From contig CAIXOY010000233.1 in assembly GCA_903921135.1 (NCBI GenBank), positions 1-39,318 on the forward strand: a DNA stretch of 39,318 nucleotides, written 5' to 3'. The position numbers and the translations under genes were made by a program. The notes under the pieces were generated by a model. It was given only the letters and a program-made list of their open reading frames with translations, had not been told where the DNA came from and searched no databases. This DNA comes from an uncultured Gammaproteobacteria bacterium (GTDB taxonomy: Bacteria > Pseudomonadota > Gammaproteobacteria > Pseudomonadales > UBA5518). Shown here in pieces: positions 21,770 to 31,469 of this stretch; the first letter of the stretch is position 1, and every line of letters begins with the position of its first letter.

Positions 21770-22393
21770 GTGCCGCGTGTATTTCTTCTTGCACTGCTTT
21801 GCCTCTCTGCGTATTCCGCTTTCGCGGATGCGCCTTCCGTCGCGCGCCTGGGCGAACTCCTCGCGGGCATGCGCAGCATCGAGGCGAGCTTCCACCAGCA
21901 ATTGAAAGACGAAAAGGGCGCCCTGATACAGGAGTCCGCTGGCAGGGTCGTGCTGGCCCATCCCGGGCGGTTCCGTTGGGAGACGGCCCCGCCGTTCGAG
22001 CAACTCGTGGTGTCAGATGGCACCACCGTCTGGCAGTACGACCCCGATCTCGCGCAGGTCGTCATACGTCCCCTCGACAAACGCGCCGATCAGGTACCCT
22101 CCATGCTGCTTGCCGGAGAGGTGGATGCCGTCGACAAGCTCTACAACATCTCCGCCTCACGCGACGACGCAGGGGCCGAGCGTTTCGAACTCCAACCCCG
22201 CTCGGAAGGGAGCCCTTTCTCGCGACTCGCGCTGCAGTTCCGCGCGGGCGCGTTGGAGCGGCTTGAAATCACCGACGGGCTGGCGCAGCGCACTGAGGTG
22301 TCATTCTCGGCCGTGAAACCCCTGACGGCACCGGACGCTTCGCTCTTCGTGTTCCGCACCCCGGAGGGTGTGGACGAAATCCGTGATGAGTGA
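21770..22393 (+). CDS. lolA: Outer-membrane lipoprotein chaperone LolA
   Basis: Signal peptide VFLLALLCLSAYSAFADA then LGELLAGMRSIEASFHQQLKDEKGALIQESAGRVVLAHPGRFRWET. GTG start. Confidence 0.92.
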   Translation: MPRVFLLALLCLSAYSAFADAPSVARLGELLAGMRSIEASFHQQLKDEKGALIQESAGRVVLAHPGRFRWETAPPFEQLVVSDGTTVWQYDPDLAQVVIRPLDKRADQVPSMLLAGEVDAVDKLYNISASRDDAGAERFELQPRSEGSPFSRLALQFRAGALERLEITDGLAQRTEVSFSAVKPLTAPDASLFVFRTPEGVDEIRDE

Positions 22394-23720
22394 GACCGGC
22401 GGCGCTCTGGCGCACACGCCGCTCGCGGCGCGCATGCGCCCGCGGCGCATCGAGGAGTTCATCGGGCAGGAGCACATCCTCGGCCCCGACACGCCGCTGG
22501 GTCGCGCGGTTCGAAGCGGCAGCCTGCACTCGATGATCCTGTGGGGGCCGCCCGGCGTGGGCAAGACCTCGCTGGCGCGCATGCTAGCAGAAACCACGGA
22601 TGCGCATTTCCAGGCGATATCCGCCGTTCTTGGCGGCGTTAAAGACATCCGTGCTGCGGTAGAGGTGGCACAGGCAGAGCGAGCGCAAAGCGGTCGGCGT
22701 TGCATCCTGTTCGTGGATGAAGTGCACCGTTTCAACAAGGCCCAGCAGGATGCTTTTCTGCCCTTTGTAGAGGACGGCACGGTTGTGTTCGTGGGAGCGA
22801 CCACGGAAAACCCTTCGTTCGAACTGAACAGCGCATTGCTGTCACGCGCCCGGGTCTACAAGCTGCGCGCGCTGGATGAAGCCGCCATCGTTCGTGTGCT
22901 GAAGCGGGCGCTCAGGTCCGATGCTGCCTTCGACGGACAGGAACTCCGAATAGACGACGACTCCCTCGCCCGCCTTGCACGCGCGGCGGATGGCGACGCG
23001 CGCCGATCCCTCAACCTGCTCGAGGTGGCCGCGGACCTTGCACACCAGGGCCGCATCGACGAGACGGTGCTGGCGGAACTCTTCGGGGGCGACGCGCGCC
23101 GTTTCGACAAGGGCGGAGACGTTTTTCACGACCAGATCAGCGCGCTTCACAAGGCCGTGCGCGGCAGTTCGCCGGACGCCGCGTTGTACTGGCTCGCCCG
23201 GATGCTCGACGGCGGTTGTGATCCGCTGTACGTCGCACGGCGCGTGGTGCGCATGGCGACCGAGGACATCGGCAATGCGGATCCGCGTGGCCTGTCGATC
23301 GCGCTGGACGCGTGGGACACGCAGGAACGTCTCGGCAGCCCCGAGGGCGAACTCGCCATTGCGCAGGCCGTGGCCTATCTCGCCTGCGCAGCGAAGAGCA
23401 ACGCTGTGTACGTGGCGTGGAAAGCCGCGCGGGCGGAGGTAGAGGCGGGTGGCAGCATCGAGGTGCCGATGCATCTCCGCAATGCTCCCACCTCGCTCAT
23501 GAAATCGATGGGGCATGGTGCGGAATACCGTTACGCCCATGACGAGCCCGACGCGCATGCCGCCGGCGAGAACTACTTCCCGCCCGAGTTGGCCGATCGC
23601 CGCTTTTACAACCCCGTGGAACGCGGGCTGGAGAAGCAGATCGCCGAGAAGCTTCGCAGCCTGCGCGATCGCGATGCCGCGAGTCCGGTGCAACGTTACC
23701 CCGCTCGGAGGCGCCCTTGA
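22386..23720 (+). CDS. rarA: Replication-associated recombination protein A (MgsA/RarA AAA+ ATPase)
   Basis: LAARMRPRRIEEFIGQEHILGPDTPLGRAVRSG, GPPGVGKTSLARMLAE, VDEVHRFNKAQQDAFLP. Confidence 0.95.
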   Translation: MSETGGALAHTPLAARMRPRRIEEFIGQEHILGPDTPLGRAVRSGSLHSMILWGPPGVGKTSLARMLAETTDAHFQAISAVLGGVKDIRAAVEVAQAERAQSGRRCILFVDEVHRFNKAQQDAFLPFVEDGTVVFVGATTENPSFELNSALLSRARVYKLRALDEAAIVRVLKRALRSDAAFDGQELRIDDDSLARLARAADGDARRSLNLLEVAADLAHQGRIDETVLAELFGGDARRFDKGGDVFHDQISALHKAVRGSSPDAALYWLARMLDGGCDPLYVARRVVRMATEDIGNADPRGLSIALDAWDTQERLGSPEGELAIAQAVAYLACAAKSNAVYVAWKAARAEVEAGGSIEVPMHLRNAPTSLMKSMGHGAEYRYAHDEPDAHAAGENYFPPELADRRFYNPVERGLEKQIAEKLRSLRDRDAASPVQRYPARRRP

Positions 23721-24103
23721 TGCGCCAGCTGCTTTTCGTTGCCGGGGGCGGCGCGCTCGGTGCTGTCGCGCGCTTCGTGCTCGCCAATGCAGTGCACGCC
23801 GCATGGGGCACACGGTTTCCCATGGCGACGTTGGGCATCAACGCGGCCGGCTCTTTCGCCATCGGTGTGCTCTACGTGCTGATTGCGGAGCGAGGGATAC
23901 TGCATCCCGATTGGCGAAGTGTGGCGATGGTGGGTTTTCTCGGTGCCTTCACGACCTTCTCGACCTTTTCCCTCGAGACCGTGACACTGTTCGAGAGCGG
24001 CCGCGCGCTGCATGCACTGGCATATGTGGTTGGCAGCGTCCTGCTCTGTGTGGGCGGGGCCTGGTGTGGAATCTGGCTCGCGCGCATGGCGGCGAGCGGC
24101 TGA
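23720..24103 (+). CDS. crcB: Fluoride efflux transporter/channel CrcB
   Basis: [43 protein letters not shown]...[21 protein letters not shown]. Confidence 0.94.
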   Translation: MRQLLFVAGGGALGAVARFVLANAVHAAWGTRFPMATLGINAAGSFAIGVLYVLIAERGILHPDWRSVAMVGFLGAFTTFSTFSLETVTLFESGRALHALAYVVGSVLLCVGGAWCGIWLARMAASG

Positions 24104-24116
24104 GGAGACAAAGCAG

Positions 24117-25415
24117 ATGATCGATGTGAAGTGGTTGCGCGGTGACACCGAGGGCTGCGCGAAGGAGCTTGCACGCAAGCGCTTCGCTCTGGACGTGTCG
24201 CGCTATCGCGAACTCGAAGATGCGCGCAAGCGCCTCGACGTGGAGACCCAGGAACTGCAGGCCGCGCGCAACCGGGCCTCGCGTCGCATCGGCGACCTCG
24301 TGCGTGAAGGTTTGTCCGTAGAGGAGGCCAAGGCACAGGCCGGGCGCGAGATCGCTGACATCAATGCCCGGCTCGACGCCCTGGCTCAGGAGAACGACGC
24401 GCTTCACGCCGCGCTGAACGCCTTTCTTTCGGCCATTCCCAACCCGCCCGCACCGGAAGTGCCCGAGGGCGAGGGCGAGGAGCAGAACCTCGAAGTGCTG
24501 CGCTGGGGCACGCCCCGGGAACTCGGCTTTGTGGCGCTCGATCACGTGGCACTCGGCGAGCGGCGCGCGGCCATGGATTTCGACGCCGCAGCCAAGCTCA
24601 CCGGGGCGCGCTTCGTCGTGCTGCGCGGTGAACTCGCACGGCTCCACCGCGCCATCGCGCAGTTCATGCTCGATTTGCACACACGCGAGCACGGCTATGA
24701 GGAGGTCTATGTTCCCTACATGGTGAACACCGCCTCGGCCTATGGCACCGGGCAGTTACCGAAGTTCGCAGAGGATCTATTCCGCTTGGACGGTGATCAG
24801 GGCTATTACCTGATCCCGACGGCAGAGGTGCCGGTCACGAACCTCGCACGCGATGCGATCCTCGACAACGCCGCGTTGCTGCCGGTAAGGATGGTCAGCC
24901 AGACGCCGTGTTTCCGCAGTGAGGCAGGCAGTTATGGCCGTGACCAGCGCGGCATGATCCGCCAGCACCAGTTCGAGAAGGTGGAATTGGTGCAACTCGT
25001 GCGGCCCGAGGACTCGGATGCGGCTCTCGAGGAACTCACAGGGCATGCCGAGGCCGTGCTCCAGCGACTCGATCTGCCTTATCGCAAGGTGCTTCTCTGC
25101 GGCGGTGACATGGGTTTCGCCTCGCGCAAGACCTACGATCTCGAGGTGTGGCTTCCCGGGCAGGGTCGCTACCGGGAGATTTCCTCCTGCTCGAACATGG
25201 GGGATTTCCAGGCGCGCCGGATGCTCGCCCGCTTCAGGAATCCCGCCACGGGCAAGCCCGAACTGCTGCACACCCTGAATGGCTCTGGCCTTGCGGTCGG
25301 GCGAACCATGATCGCCGTACTCGAGAACGGCCAGCAGGCCGACGGCAGCGTGGTGCTGCCGCCCGCGCTCCGGCCGTTCATGCGCGGCGAGGAACGCATC
25401 CTCGCGCCGGGCTGA
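24117..25415 (+). CDS. serS: Serine--tRNA ligase
   Basis: [40 protein letters not shown]; class II motifs [36 protein letters not shown]. Confidence 0.96.
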   Translation: MIDVKWLRGDTEGCAKELARKRFALDVSRYRELEDARKRLDVETQELQAARNRASRRIGDLVREGLSVEEAKAQAGREIADINARLDALAQENDALHAALNAFLSAIPNPPAPEVPEGEGEEQNLEVLRWGTPRELGFVALDHVALGERRAAMDFDAAAKLTGARFVVLRGELARLHRAIAQFMLDLHTREHGYEEVYVPYMVNTASAYGTGQLPKFAEDLFRLDGDQGYYLIPTAEVPVTNLARDAILDNAALLPVRMVSQTPCFRSEAGSYGRDQRGMIRQHQFEKVELVQLVRPEDSDAALEELTGHAEAVLQRLDLPYRKVLLCGGDMGFASRKTYDLEVWLPGQGRYREISSCSNMGDFQARRMLARFRNPATGKPELLHTLNGSGLAVGRTMIAVLENGQQADGSVVLPPALRPFMRGEERILAPG

Positions 25416-25422
25416 TTCCCGC

Positions 25423-26817
25423 GTGGATTACCTGCCGCTGTTCCTGCGTTTGAGCGACCGCCCGGTGCTGGTGGTCGGTGGTGGCAAGGTGGCGCTTCGC
25501 AAGAGCGAACTGCTGGCCCGGGCGGGCGCGCGCATCGGCGTCGTGGCGCCCGAGGTGCTTCCGGAACTGGCGGAACTCGCACGTGCCAGCCGCGGTGGTG
25601 TGGTCCTTGAGCCCTTCCACCCGGACCACCTGTCAGAACAGGTGCTCGTCATCTCGGCGACGGGCATCGGTGACGTTGACCGGGCCGTCCACGCTGCGGC
25701 TCAAGCCTTGCGCATTCCGGTAAATGTCGCCGACGTGCCCGAACTCTGCGATTTCATCCTGCCGAGTATCCTCGATCGCTCGCCGGTGATAGCCGCCTTC
25801 TCGACCGGCGGCCGCGCGCCGGTGCTCGCGCGCAAGTTGCGCGCCGAACTCGAGACGCTGCTGCCCGCGGGCGTCGGCAAGCTCGCTGACTGGCTTGGTG
25901 CGCGGCGTGAGCGCATCCGCGCTGCGCAGCCCGACCCGGCACTGCGGTTGCGCGCGTGGGAGCGACTGGTCGACGGTCCGGTTGCCGAGCGGGTGTATGC
26001 CGGAGACGAGGAGGGCGCCGAGGCCTTGCTCGTCGATGAGCTCACTGCAGTCTCGTCTGTGGGAGAGGTCTATCTTGTGGGCGCAGGCCCGGGCGATCCG
26101 GATCTGCTGACGTTCCGGGCCTTCCGTCTGATGCAGAGAGCGGACGTGGTGCTGCACGACCGTCTGGTGAGCGATGCCGTTCTCGACCTCGTGAGGCGGG
26201 ATGCCGAACGGATCTACGTCGGCAAGCGCCGCGGTGAACACGCGGTTCCGCAACCCGATATCAACCAGTTGCTGGTGGATCTAGCCCGCGCCGGGAAGCG
26301 GGTGCTCCGGCTGAAGGGCGGGGATCCGTTCGTTTTCGGGCGCGGCGGTGAGGAAATCGAGCAACTCGCCGCCGCTGGCATTCCTTTCCAGGTGGTCCCG
26401 GGTATCAGTGCGGCCAACGGTTGCGCGGCCTATGCAGGGATTCCGCTCACGCATCGGGATCATGCGCAGTCTGTGCGCTTCATCGCCGGACATCTGCGCG
26501 ACGGTACCGTCGATCTCGACTGGGCAGGCCTTCTGCAGCCGCGGGAAACCCTGGTGTTCTACATGGGGCGCGTGGGTCTGCCGCAGATATGCGAGCGGCT
26601 GATCGAGCACGGGGCCGATCCCGGCACGCCGATCGCACTGGTGCAGCAGGGAACATTGCCCGCGCAGCGCGTGCTGGTCTCCACCTTGCGCGACATGCCA
26701 GCGGAACTCGCATCCGCTGAGGTCCGTGGTCCCACGCTTACCATTGTCGGAAGCGTCGTCAGCCTGCACCCGAGGCTGTCGTGGTTCCGTTCCACTCCGA
26801 GGAGTACCGATGTCTGA
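25423..26817 (+). CDS. cysG: Siroheme synthase (trifunctional CysG)
   Basis: [38 protein letters not shown] dehydrogenase/chelatase plus [39 protein letters not shown] domain. Confidence 0.96.
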   Translation: MDYLPLFLRLSDRPVLVVGGGKVALRKSELLARAGARIGVVAPEVLPELAELARASRGGVVLEPFHPDHLSEQVLVISATGIGDVDRAVHAAAQALRIPVNVADVPELCDFILPSILDRSPVIAAFSTGGRAPVLARKLRAELETLLPAGVGKLADWLGARRERIRAAQPDPALRLRAWERLVDGPVAERVYAGDEEGAEALLVDELTAVSSVGEVYLVGAGPGDPDLLTFRAFRLMQRADVVLHDRLVSDAVLDLVRRDAERIYVGKRRGEHAVPQPDINQLLVDLARAGKRVLRLKGGDPFVFGRGGEEIEQLAAAGIPFQVVPGISAANGCAAYAGIPLTHRDHAQSVRFIAGHLRDGTVDLDWAGLLQPRETLVFYMGRVGLPQICERLIEHGADPGTPIALVQQGTLPAQRVLVSTLRDMPAELASAEVRGPTLTIVGSVVSLHPRLSWFRSTPRSTDV

Positions 26818-28165
26818 CTACGACCTGGACCTGTTCGTGATCGGTGCCGGTTCCGGCGGCGTCCGCTGCGCGCGGATGGCCGCTGCAGCGGGCGCCCGCG
26901 TGGCGATCGCCGAGGAGCGTTATCTGGGAGGGACCTGCGTCAACGTGGGCTGTGTGCCCAAGAAGCTCTTCGTGCTGGCAGCGCACTACCACGAGGAGTT
27001 CGAGGACGCCGCGGGCTTTGGCTGGGATCCCGGTCAGGTCCGCTTCGAGTGGTCTCGCCTGCGGGCAAACAAGGATCGCGAGATTACCCGCCTGAACGGT
27101 GTTTACCGAAATCTGCTCGAGGGGCGCGGTGTGCGCATCCTCGAGGGGCGAGCGCGTCTTCTTGATCCCCATACGGTGGAGGTGGCAGGCGAACGCCTGT
27201 CGGCGCGCCATATCCTGATCGCGACCGGTGCCTGGCCCTGGGTGCCCGATTTCCCGGGGCGTGAACATGTCGTTACCTCGAACGAGATGTTCCATCTCGA
27301 GGAACTGCCCCGGCGCGCGGTGGTGGTCGGCGGCGGCTACATCGCTGTGGAGTTCGCGGGGATCCTTAACGGCCTGGGTGTGAAGACCACGCTCGCCTAT
27401 CGCGGTGAGAGGTTGCTGCGGCATTTCGATGCGGATCTCGGCGCGGCACTCGCGGCTGAACTCCCGCAGAAGGGTGTCTCCCTGCGATTGCGAGCGGATG
27501 TGGCCGGCATCCTGAAGCAACCCGACGGAAGCCTCATGCTCCAGTACGCCAACGGTGAGGAGGAAGAAACGGATCTGGTGCTGTATGCCACTGGCCGAAA
27601 GGCCTACAGCCATGGCATCGGTCTGGAGGAGTGCGGCGTGGCGTTGCGCCCTGACGGCACGGTCATCGTGGATGCGTTCTACCGCAGCAGTGTCCCGTCC
27701 ATCCACGCCATCGGCGACGTGATCGGTGGCCCCGAACTCACGCCCCTCGCGCTGGCGCAGGGAATGGCGCTCGTCAGCACGCTGTTCGGCGCGGGCCCGC
27801 GTAGCGTGCCGCTCACGAACATTCCCACGGCAGTGTTCAGCCAGCCGAGTGTCGGCACGGTTGGGCTATCGGAAGAGGAAGCCCGTGTTGCCTGCACCAA
27901 CCTCCGGATCTACAAATCCGGCTTCCGCGCGATGAAGAACACCTTGAGCGGAAACCCCGAGCGGACGCTGATGAAGCTTGTGGTCGATGCGGATACGGAC
28001 AGGGTATTGGGCGCGCACATGGTGGGGCCCGAGGCCGGCGAGATCATTCAGGGCCTTGCTGTCGCCCTGCAGGCGGGGGCTACCAAGGCGATATTCGACG
28101 CCACACTGGGCATTCACCCGACGGCAGCGGAGGAATTCGTCACGATGCGCGAAGCCGTGAGCTGA
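26810..28165 (+). CDS. gor: Glutathione-disulfide reductase
   Basis: [55 protein letters not shown] redox-active [22 protein letters not shown]-terminal [12 protein letters not shown]. Overlaps cysG by 8 nt. Confidence 0.95.
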   Translation: MSDYDLDLFVIGAGSGGVRCARMAAAAGARVAIAEERYLGGTCVNVGCVPKKLFVLAAHYHEEFEDAAGFGWDPGQVRFEWSRLRANKDREITRLNGVYRNLLEGRGVRILEGRARLLDPHTVEVAGERLSARHILIATGAWPWVPDFPGREHVVTSNEMFHLEELPRRAVVVGGGYIAVEFAGILNGLGVKTTLAYRGERLLRHFDADLGAALAAELPQKGVSLRLRADVAGILKQPDGSLMLQYANGEEEETDLVLYATGRKAYSHGIGLEECGVALRPDGTVIVDAFYRSSVPSIHAIGDVIGGPELTPLALAQGMALVSTLFGAGPRSVPLTNIPTAVFSQPSVGTVGLSEEEARVACTNLRIYKSGFRAMKNTLSGNPERTLMKLVVDADTDRVLGAHMVGPEAGEIIQGLAVALQAGATKAIFDATLGIHPTAAEEFVTMREAVS

Positions 28166-28176
28166 GGCGCTCCCGC

Positions 28177-30294
28177 TCAGTCCTGCGTCGCCGCCACCCG
28201 CCGTCCCAGCCCTATCGCGTCGAGCAGGATGCGGCCCGACTCCGAGAGCAGGGCATCCTTGGCGGGATCCGTGTGCTCCGGTTCCGCCTCTTCTGTTGCG
28301 TCGTCCGGATTTTCTGCGTCCGCATTCTTGCCATCGAGTTCGTCGATGGACGCGAGCAGCGGTTCGCCCTTTGCCGCGCGCAAGGCGTTCTCCAGTGCCA
28401 GTTCTTCCTCGCGCTGCTTGCGGCGCTCGTCGATCCGCACTTTCTCCGAGAGCGAGAGGGTGTTCGCAGCGCTGCGCTTGCGTGCTACGGCGATCTCGCC
28501 TTCGAGGTGGATGAACTCCGGGTCCTTGCTCACACGTGATTCATGCAGGGAGCGAAGGGTGCCGAGCTTGGCCTCGTACTCCTGATAGACGCGGTGGCGC
28601 ACCGGTGCAATGCGGTCCCAGGGGAGGGCATGGTGGAGTGCGCTCTCGCCTACCTCGTCGGTGTCGTAGAGGCTGGGGAACTCGATGTCCGGCACCACGC
28701 CCCGGTGCTGCGTGCTCTCCCCTGATATGCGGTAGAACTTCGATTCCGTGAGCTTCAATTGGCCGTGATTGAGTTCGCCCAGCGATTGGACCGTGCCCTT
28801 GCCGAAAGACTGAGTCCCCACAATCAGGCCGCGGCCGTAGTCCTGTATGGCACCTGCGAAAATCTCGGATGCTGACGCGCTCAGCCGGTTGATCAGGACC
28901 AGCAGCGGTCCCGCGTAGTAATAGTCATCGCGGAATTTCTGTTTGCGCTCGACGCGTGAATCGCTGTGGCGGATCTGCACCGTGGGCCCCGACTCGATGA
29001 AAAGGCCCGTCAGCTGGTTGGCTTCTTCCAGCGAGCCGCCACCGTTGTCGCGCAGGTCGATGATCACGCCCTCCACGCCCTTTTCCTGAAGCCCCGACAG
29101 GAGCCGCGCGACATCCCGCGTCGTGCTGCGGAAGTCGGGGTCTCCGCGCTGCATCGCTTCGAAGTCTGCGTAAAACGCGGGTACGTCGATGACGCCGATC
29201 TTGTGGCGCGAGCCGCCGATGTCGAGCTCCAGTATCTCGCTCTTGGCGGCCTGTTCTTCGAGCTTGACCTGCTCGCGCACGATGCTGACGCTCAGGCGTT
29301 GCTCTGCAGCGCCGTTGCCGCGCAGCACCTCGAGACGCACGGTGCTGCCCTTGGGGCCGCGGATCAGGTCGACCACGTCGTCGAGCCTCCAGCCCACCAC
29401 ATCCACCGACTCGGCATCGCCTTGTGCCACTGCGACGATGCGATCGGATGTGCGCAGCTGACCCTGCTTGGCCGCGGGGCCGGCGGGCACGAGGCGGGCG
29501 ACCTGCGTGAACTCCTCGTCTGCCTGCAGCACGGCGCCTATACCCTCGAGGGAGAGGCGCATGTTCATGTTGAAGTTCTCGGAGCTGCGCGGCGAGAGGT
29601 AGTTGGTGTGGGGGTCGAAGAGCTCCGTGAAGGAGTTCATGTACAGCTGGTAGACATCCTCGCTGTTCACCTGCCGCACACGGCGCAGTTGGTCCTTGTA
29701 ACGCTTGGCCAGGAGTTTCTCGATGTCGGGCAGGGTCTTGCCCGCGAGTTTCAGGCTGAGGACGCTTGCCTTGAGCTGCTGGTTCCAGACCGCATCTGCC
29801 GCCGCCTGGTCCGCGGGCCAGTCAAGCTTGCTGCGGTCGATCACCATGACCTCGTCCTTGCTGAAGTCCATGGTTTTCAGCAGCTGCGGCAGGCGCGCGT
29901 CGATGTCCGACAGGCGTGCTTCCAGTCGCCCGCGATACCGCTTGTAGATCAGGAAACCGGCGTCCAGGTCACCCGACAGCAAGGCGTCGTCCAACCCCGT
30001 GCGCAGGCGCTCGAACTCGGCGATATCCGGTTTCAGGAACACGCTGCGCGAGCTGTCGAGGTTGTCGAGGTAGTTGTCTAGCAGCCGGCCGGAGAGAGAG
30101 TCGTCTACCGGCATCCGCGCGTAATGGTGACGGCCGAGGCGTTCGATGATGTCCAGAGTGGTAAGGCTCTGCAGTCGGTCGTAGCCCAGAGGCTGATCCT
30201 GTGCCAGCGCGAATGCCGGCAGAGGCAGCAGCAGCGCGACCTGAAGCAGCAGGGCGTGAAGGAAACGGGGGCTGAAATGCAGGCTTTTGGGCAT
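28177..30294 (-). CDS. prc: Carboxy-terminal (tail-specific) protease Prc
   Basis: Signal peptide MPKSLHFSPRFLHALLLQVALLLPLPAFALA; PDZ; NRLSASASEIFAGAIQDYGRGLIVGTQSFGKGTVQ (Ser/Lys dyad region). Confidence 0.95.
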   Translation of the reverse strand: MPKSLHFSPRFLHALLLQVALLLPLPAFALAQDQPLGYDRLQSLTTLDIIERLGRHHYARMPVDDSLSGRLLDNYLDNLDSSRSVFLKPDIAEFERLRTGLDDALLSGDLDAGFLIYKRYRGRLEARLSDIDARLPQLLKTMDFSKDEVMVIDRSKLDWPADQAAADAVWNQQLKASVLSLKLAGKTLPDIEKLLAKRYKDQLRRVRQVNSEDVYQLYMNSFTELFDPHTNYLSPRSSENFNMNMRLSLEGIGAVLQADEEFTQVARLVPAGPAAKQGQLRTSDRIVAVAQGDAESVDVVGWRLDDVVDLIRGPKGSTVRLEVLRGNGAAEQRLSVSIVREQVKLEEQAAKSEILELDIGGSRHKIGVIDVPAFYADFEAMQRGDPDFRSTTRDVARLLSGLQEKGVEGVIIDLRDNGGGSLEEANQLTGLFIESGPTVQIRHSDSRVERKQKFRDDYYYAGPLLVLINRLSASASEIFAGAIQDYGRGLIVGTQSFGKGTVQSLGELNHGQLKLTESKFYRISGESTQHRGVVPDIEFPSLYDTDEVGESALHHALPWDRIAPVRHRVYQEYEAKLGTLRSLHESRVSKDPEFIHLEGEIAVARKRSAANTLSLSEKVRIDERRKQREEELALENALRAAKGEPLLASIDELDGKNADAENPDDATEEAEPEHTDPAKDALLSESGRILLDAIGLGRRVAATQD

Positions 30295-30350
30295 CTGTGC
30301 GGGCGCTTGGCCAATGGCGATGACAATGCCGGGGATATTACTGATAATCC

Positions 30351-30371
30351 CGCGGCCTTTCACCGGCCGCG
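30351..30371. repeat. Intergenic inverted repeat between prc and the LLM oxidoreductase gene
   Basis: CGCGGCC-TTTCACC-GGCCGCG, 7-bp arms. Confidence 0.4.
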
Positions 30372-30419
30372 CTGCAGTGGCCGCCGTGAATTCTCAACCC
30401 CCTCGCCGGAGCAACGCGC

Positions 30420-31463
30420 ATGCGCATCGGATTGAACGTCGGTTACAGCGGCAAGCGGGCGGTGGTGCCGGTAGATCTTGTGCGTCAGGCCGAGGCGGTG
30501 GGTTTCGACTCGGTGTGGGTCGCCGAGGCTTACGGCTCGGATGCGATATCCATTGCGACCTGGCTGTTGGCGCAGACCACGCGCATTCGTGTCGGCACCG
30601 CGATCATGCAGATCCCTGCCCGTACGCCCGCGAATGCGGCCATGACGGCGATGACCCTCTCGCAAATCTCCGGCAACCGCTTTCTGATCGGGCTGGGCGC
30701 TTCCGGGCCGCAGGTCGTCGAGGGCTGGCACGGTGTGCCCTACGCGAAGCCCGTGACGCGCATGCGGGAGTACATACAGATCATGCGCCTGATCATGGCG
30801 CGCCAGGGGCCGGTTGAATTCGACGGCGAAATCTATCAACTGCCCTACCGGGGGCCCGGCGCATCGGGTCTTGGCAAACCCCTCAAGAGCATTCTGGAGG
30901 CAACCCCGGACATCCCGATCTACTGCGCGAGTTTCACGCCGGCGGGCTTGGCCGCCGCATCCGAGGTTGCTGACGGCGTCTTCCCGATCTGGCTCTCGCC
31001 GGACAAGGTCTCGCTGGTCGAATCACACATCGGCCCTGGCCTGGCCGCGCGCAGCGATGGCATGACCCGTTCGGCCTTCGATGTCGCCCCCACCGTCTCG
31101 GTGGTCGTGGGCGATGACATCGCGGCCTGCCGCTTCCCGGTGAAGGCGCACCTCGCGCTTTACATCGGCGGCATGGGTGCGCGCGACAAGAACTTCTACA
31201 ACCGCTACGCGCGCGACATGGGCTATGAGGCCGAGGCGATTGCCATCCAGGACCTGTTCCTCGCCGGCCGGAAGGAAGAAGCGATAGCGGCCGTGCCTGA
31301 TGCGCTCGTCGACGAGGTCGCGCTGGTCGGCCCGCTTGGCCGCATCCGCGAGCGGGCGGCGGCATGGCGTGCGCTGGGGAGCGAAGGCCGTGTCGGCACG
31401 CTCATCCTCGCCATGCAGCAACCCGAGCATCTTGGCGCGATCGCCGACATCCTGCTCGGCTGA
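30420..31463 (+). CDS. LLM-class flavin/F420-dependent oxidoreductase
   Basis: MRIGLNVGYSGKRAVVPVDLVRQAEAVGFDSVWVAEAYGSDAISIATWLLAQTTRIRVGTAIMQIPARTPANAAMTAMTLSQISGNRFLIGLGASGPQVVEGWHG: bacterial-luciferase-like TIM barrel, F420-type subgroup. Confidence 0.88.
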   Translation: MRIGLNVGYSGKRAVVPVDLVRQAEAVGFDSVWVAEAYGSDAISIATWLLAQTTRIRVGTAIMQIPARTPANAAMTAMTLSQISGNRFLIGLGASGPQVVEGWHGVPYAKPVTRMREYIQIMRLIMARQGPVEFDGEIYQLPYRGPGASGLGKPLKSILEATPDIPIYCASFTPAGLAAASEVADGVFPIWLSPDKVSLVESHIGPGLAARSDGMTRSAFDVAPTVSVVVGDDIAACRFPVKAHLALYIGGMGARDKNFYNRYARDMGYEAEAIAIQDLFLAGRKEEAIAAVPDALVDEVALVGPLGRIRERAAAWRALGSEGRVGTLILAMQQPEHLGAIADILLG

Positions 31464-31469
31464 CAGCAC

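Noticed and set aside
20312-22003. 563-aa minus-strand ORF antisense to ftsK
   Set aside because: Shadow ORF typical of GC-rich coding DNA; low-complexity His/Arg/Asp-rich translation with no recognisable domain, while the opposite strand encodes full-length FtsK.
23700-24103. Fluoride riboswitch upstream of crcB
   Set aside because: crcB starts at the rarA stop inside an operon; there is no leader to hold the riboswitch.
28966-30081. 371-aa plus-strand ORF antisense to prc
   Set aside because: Antisense artefact over a canonical tail-specific protease.
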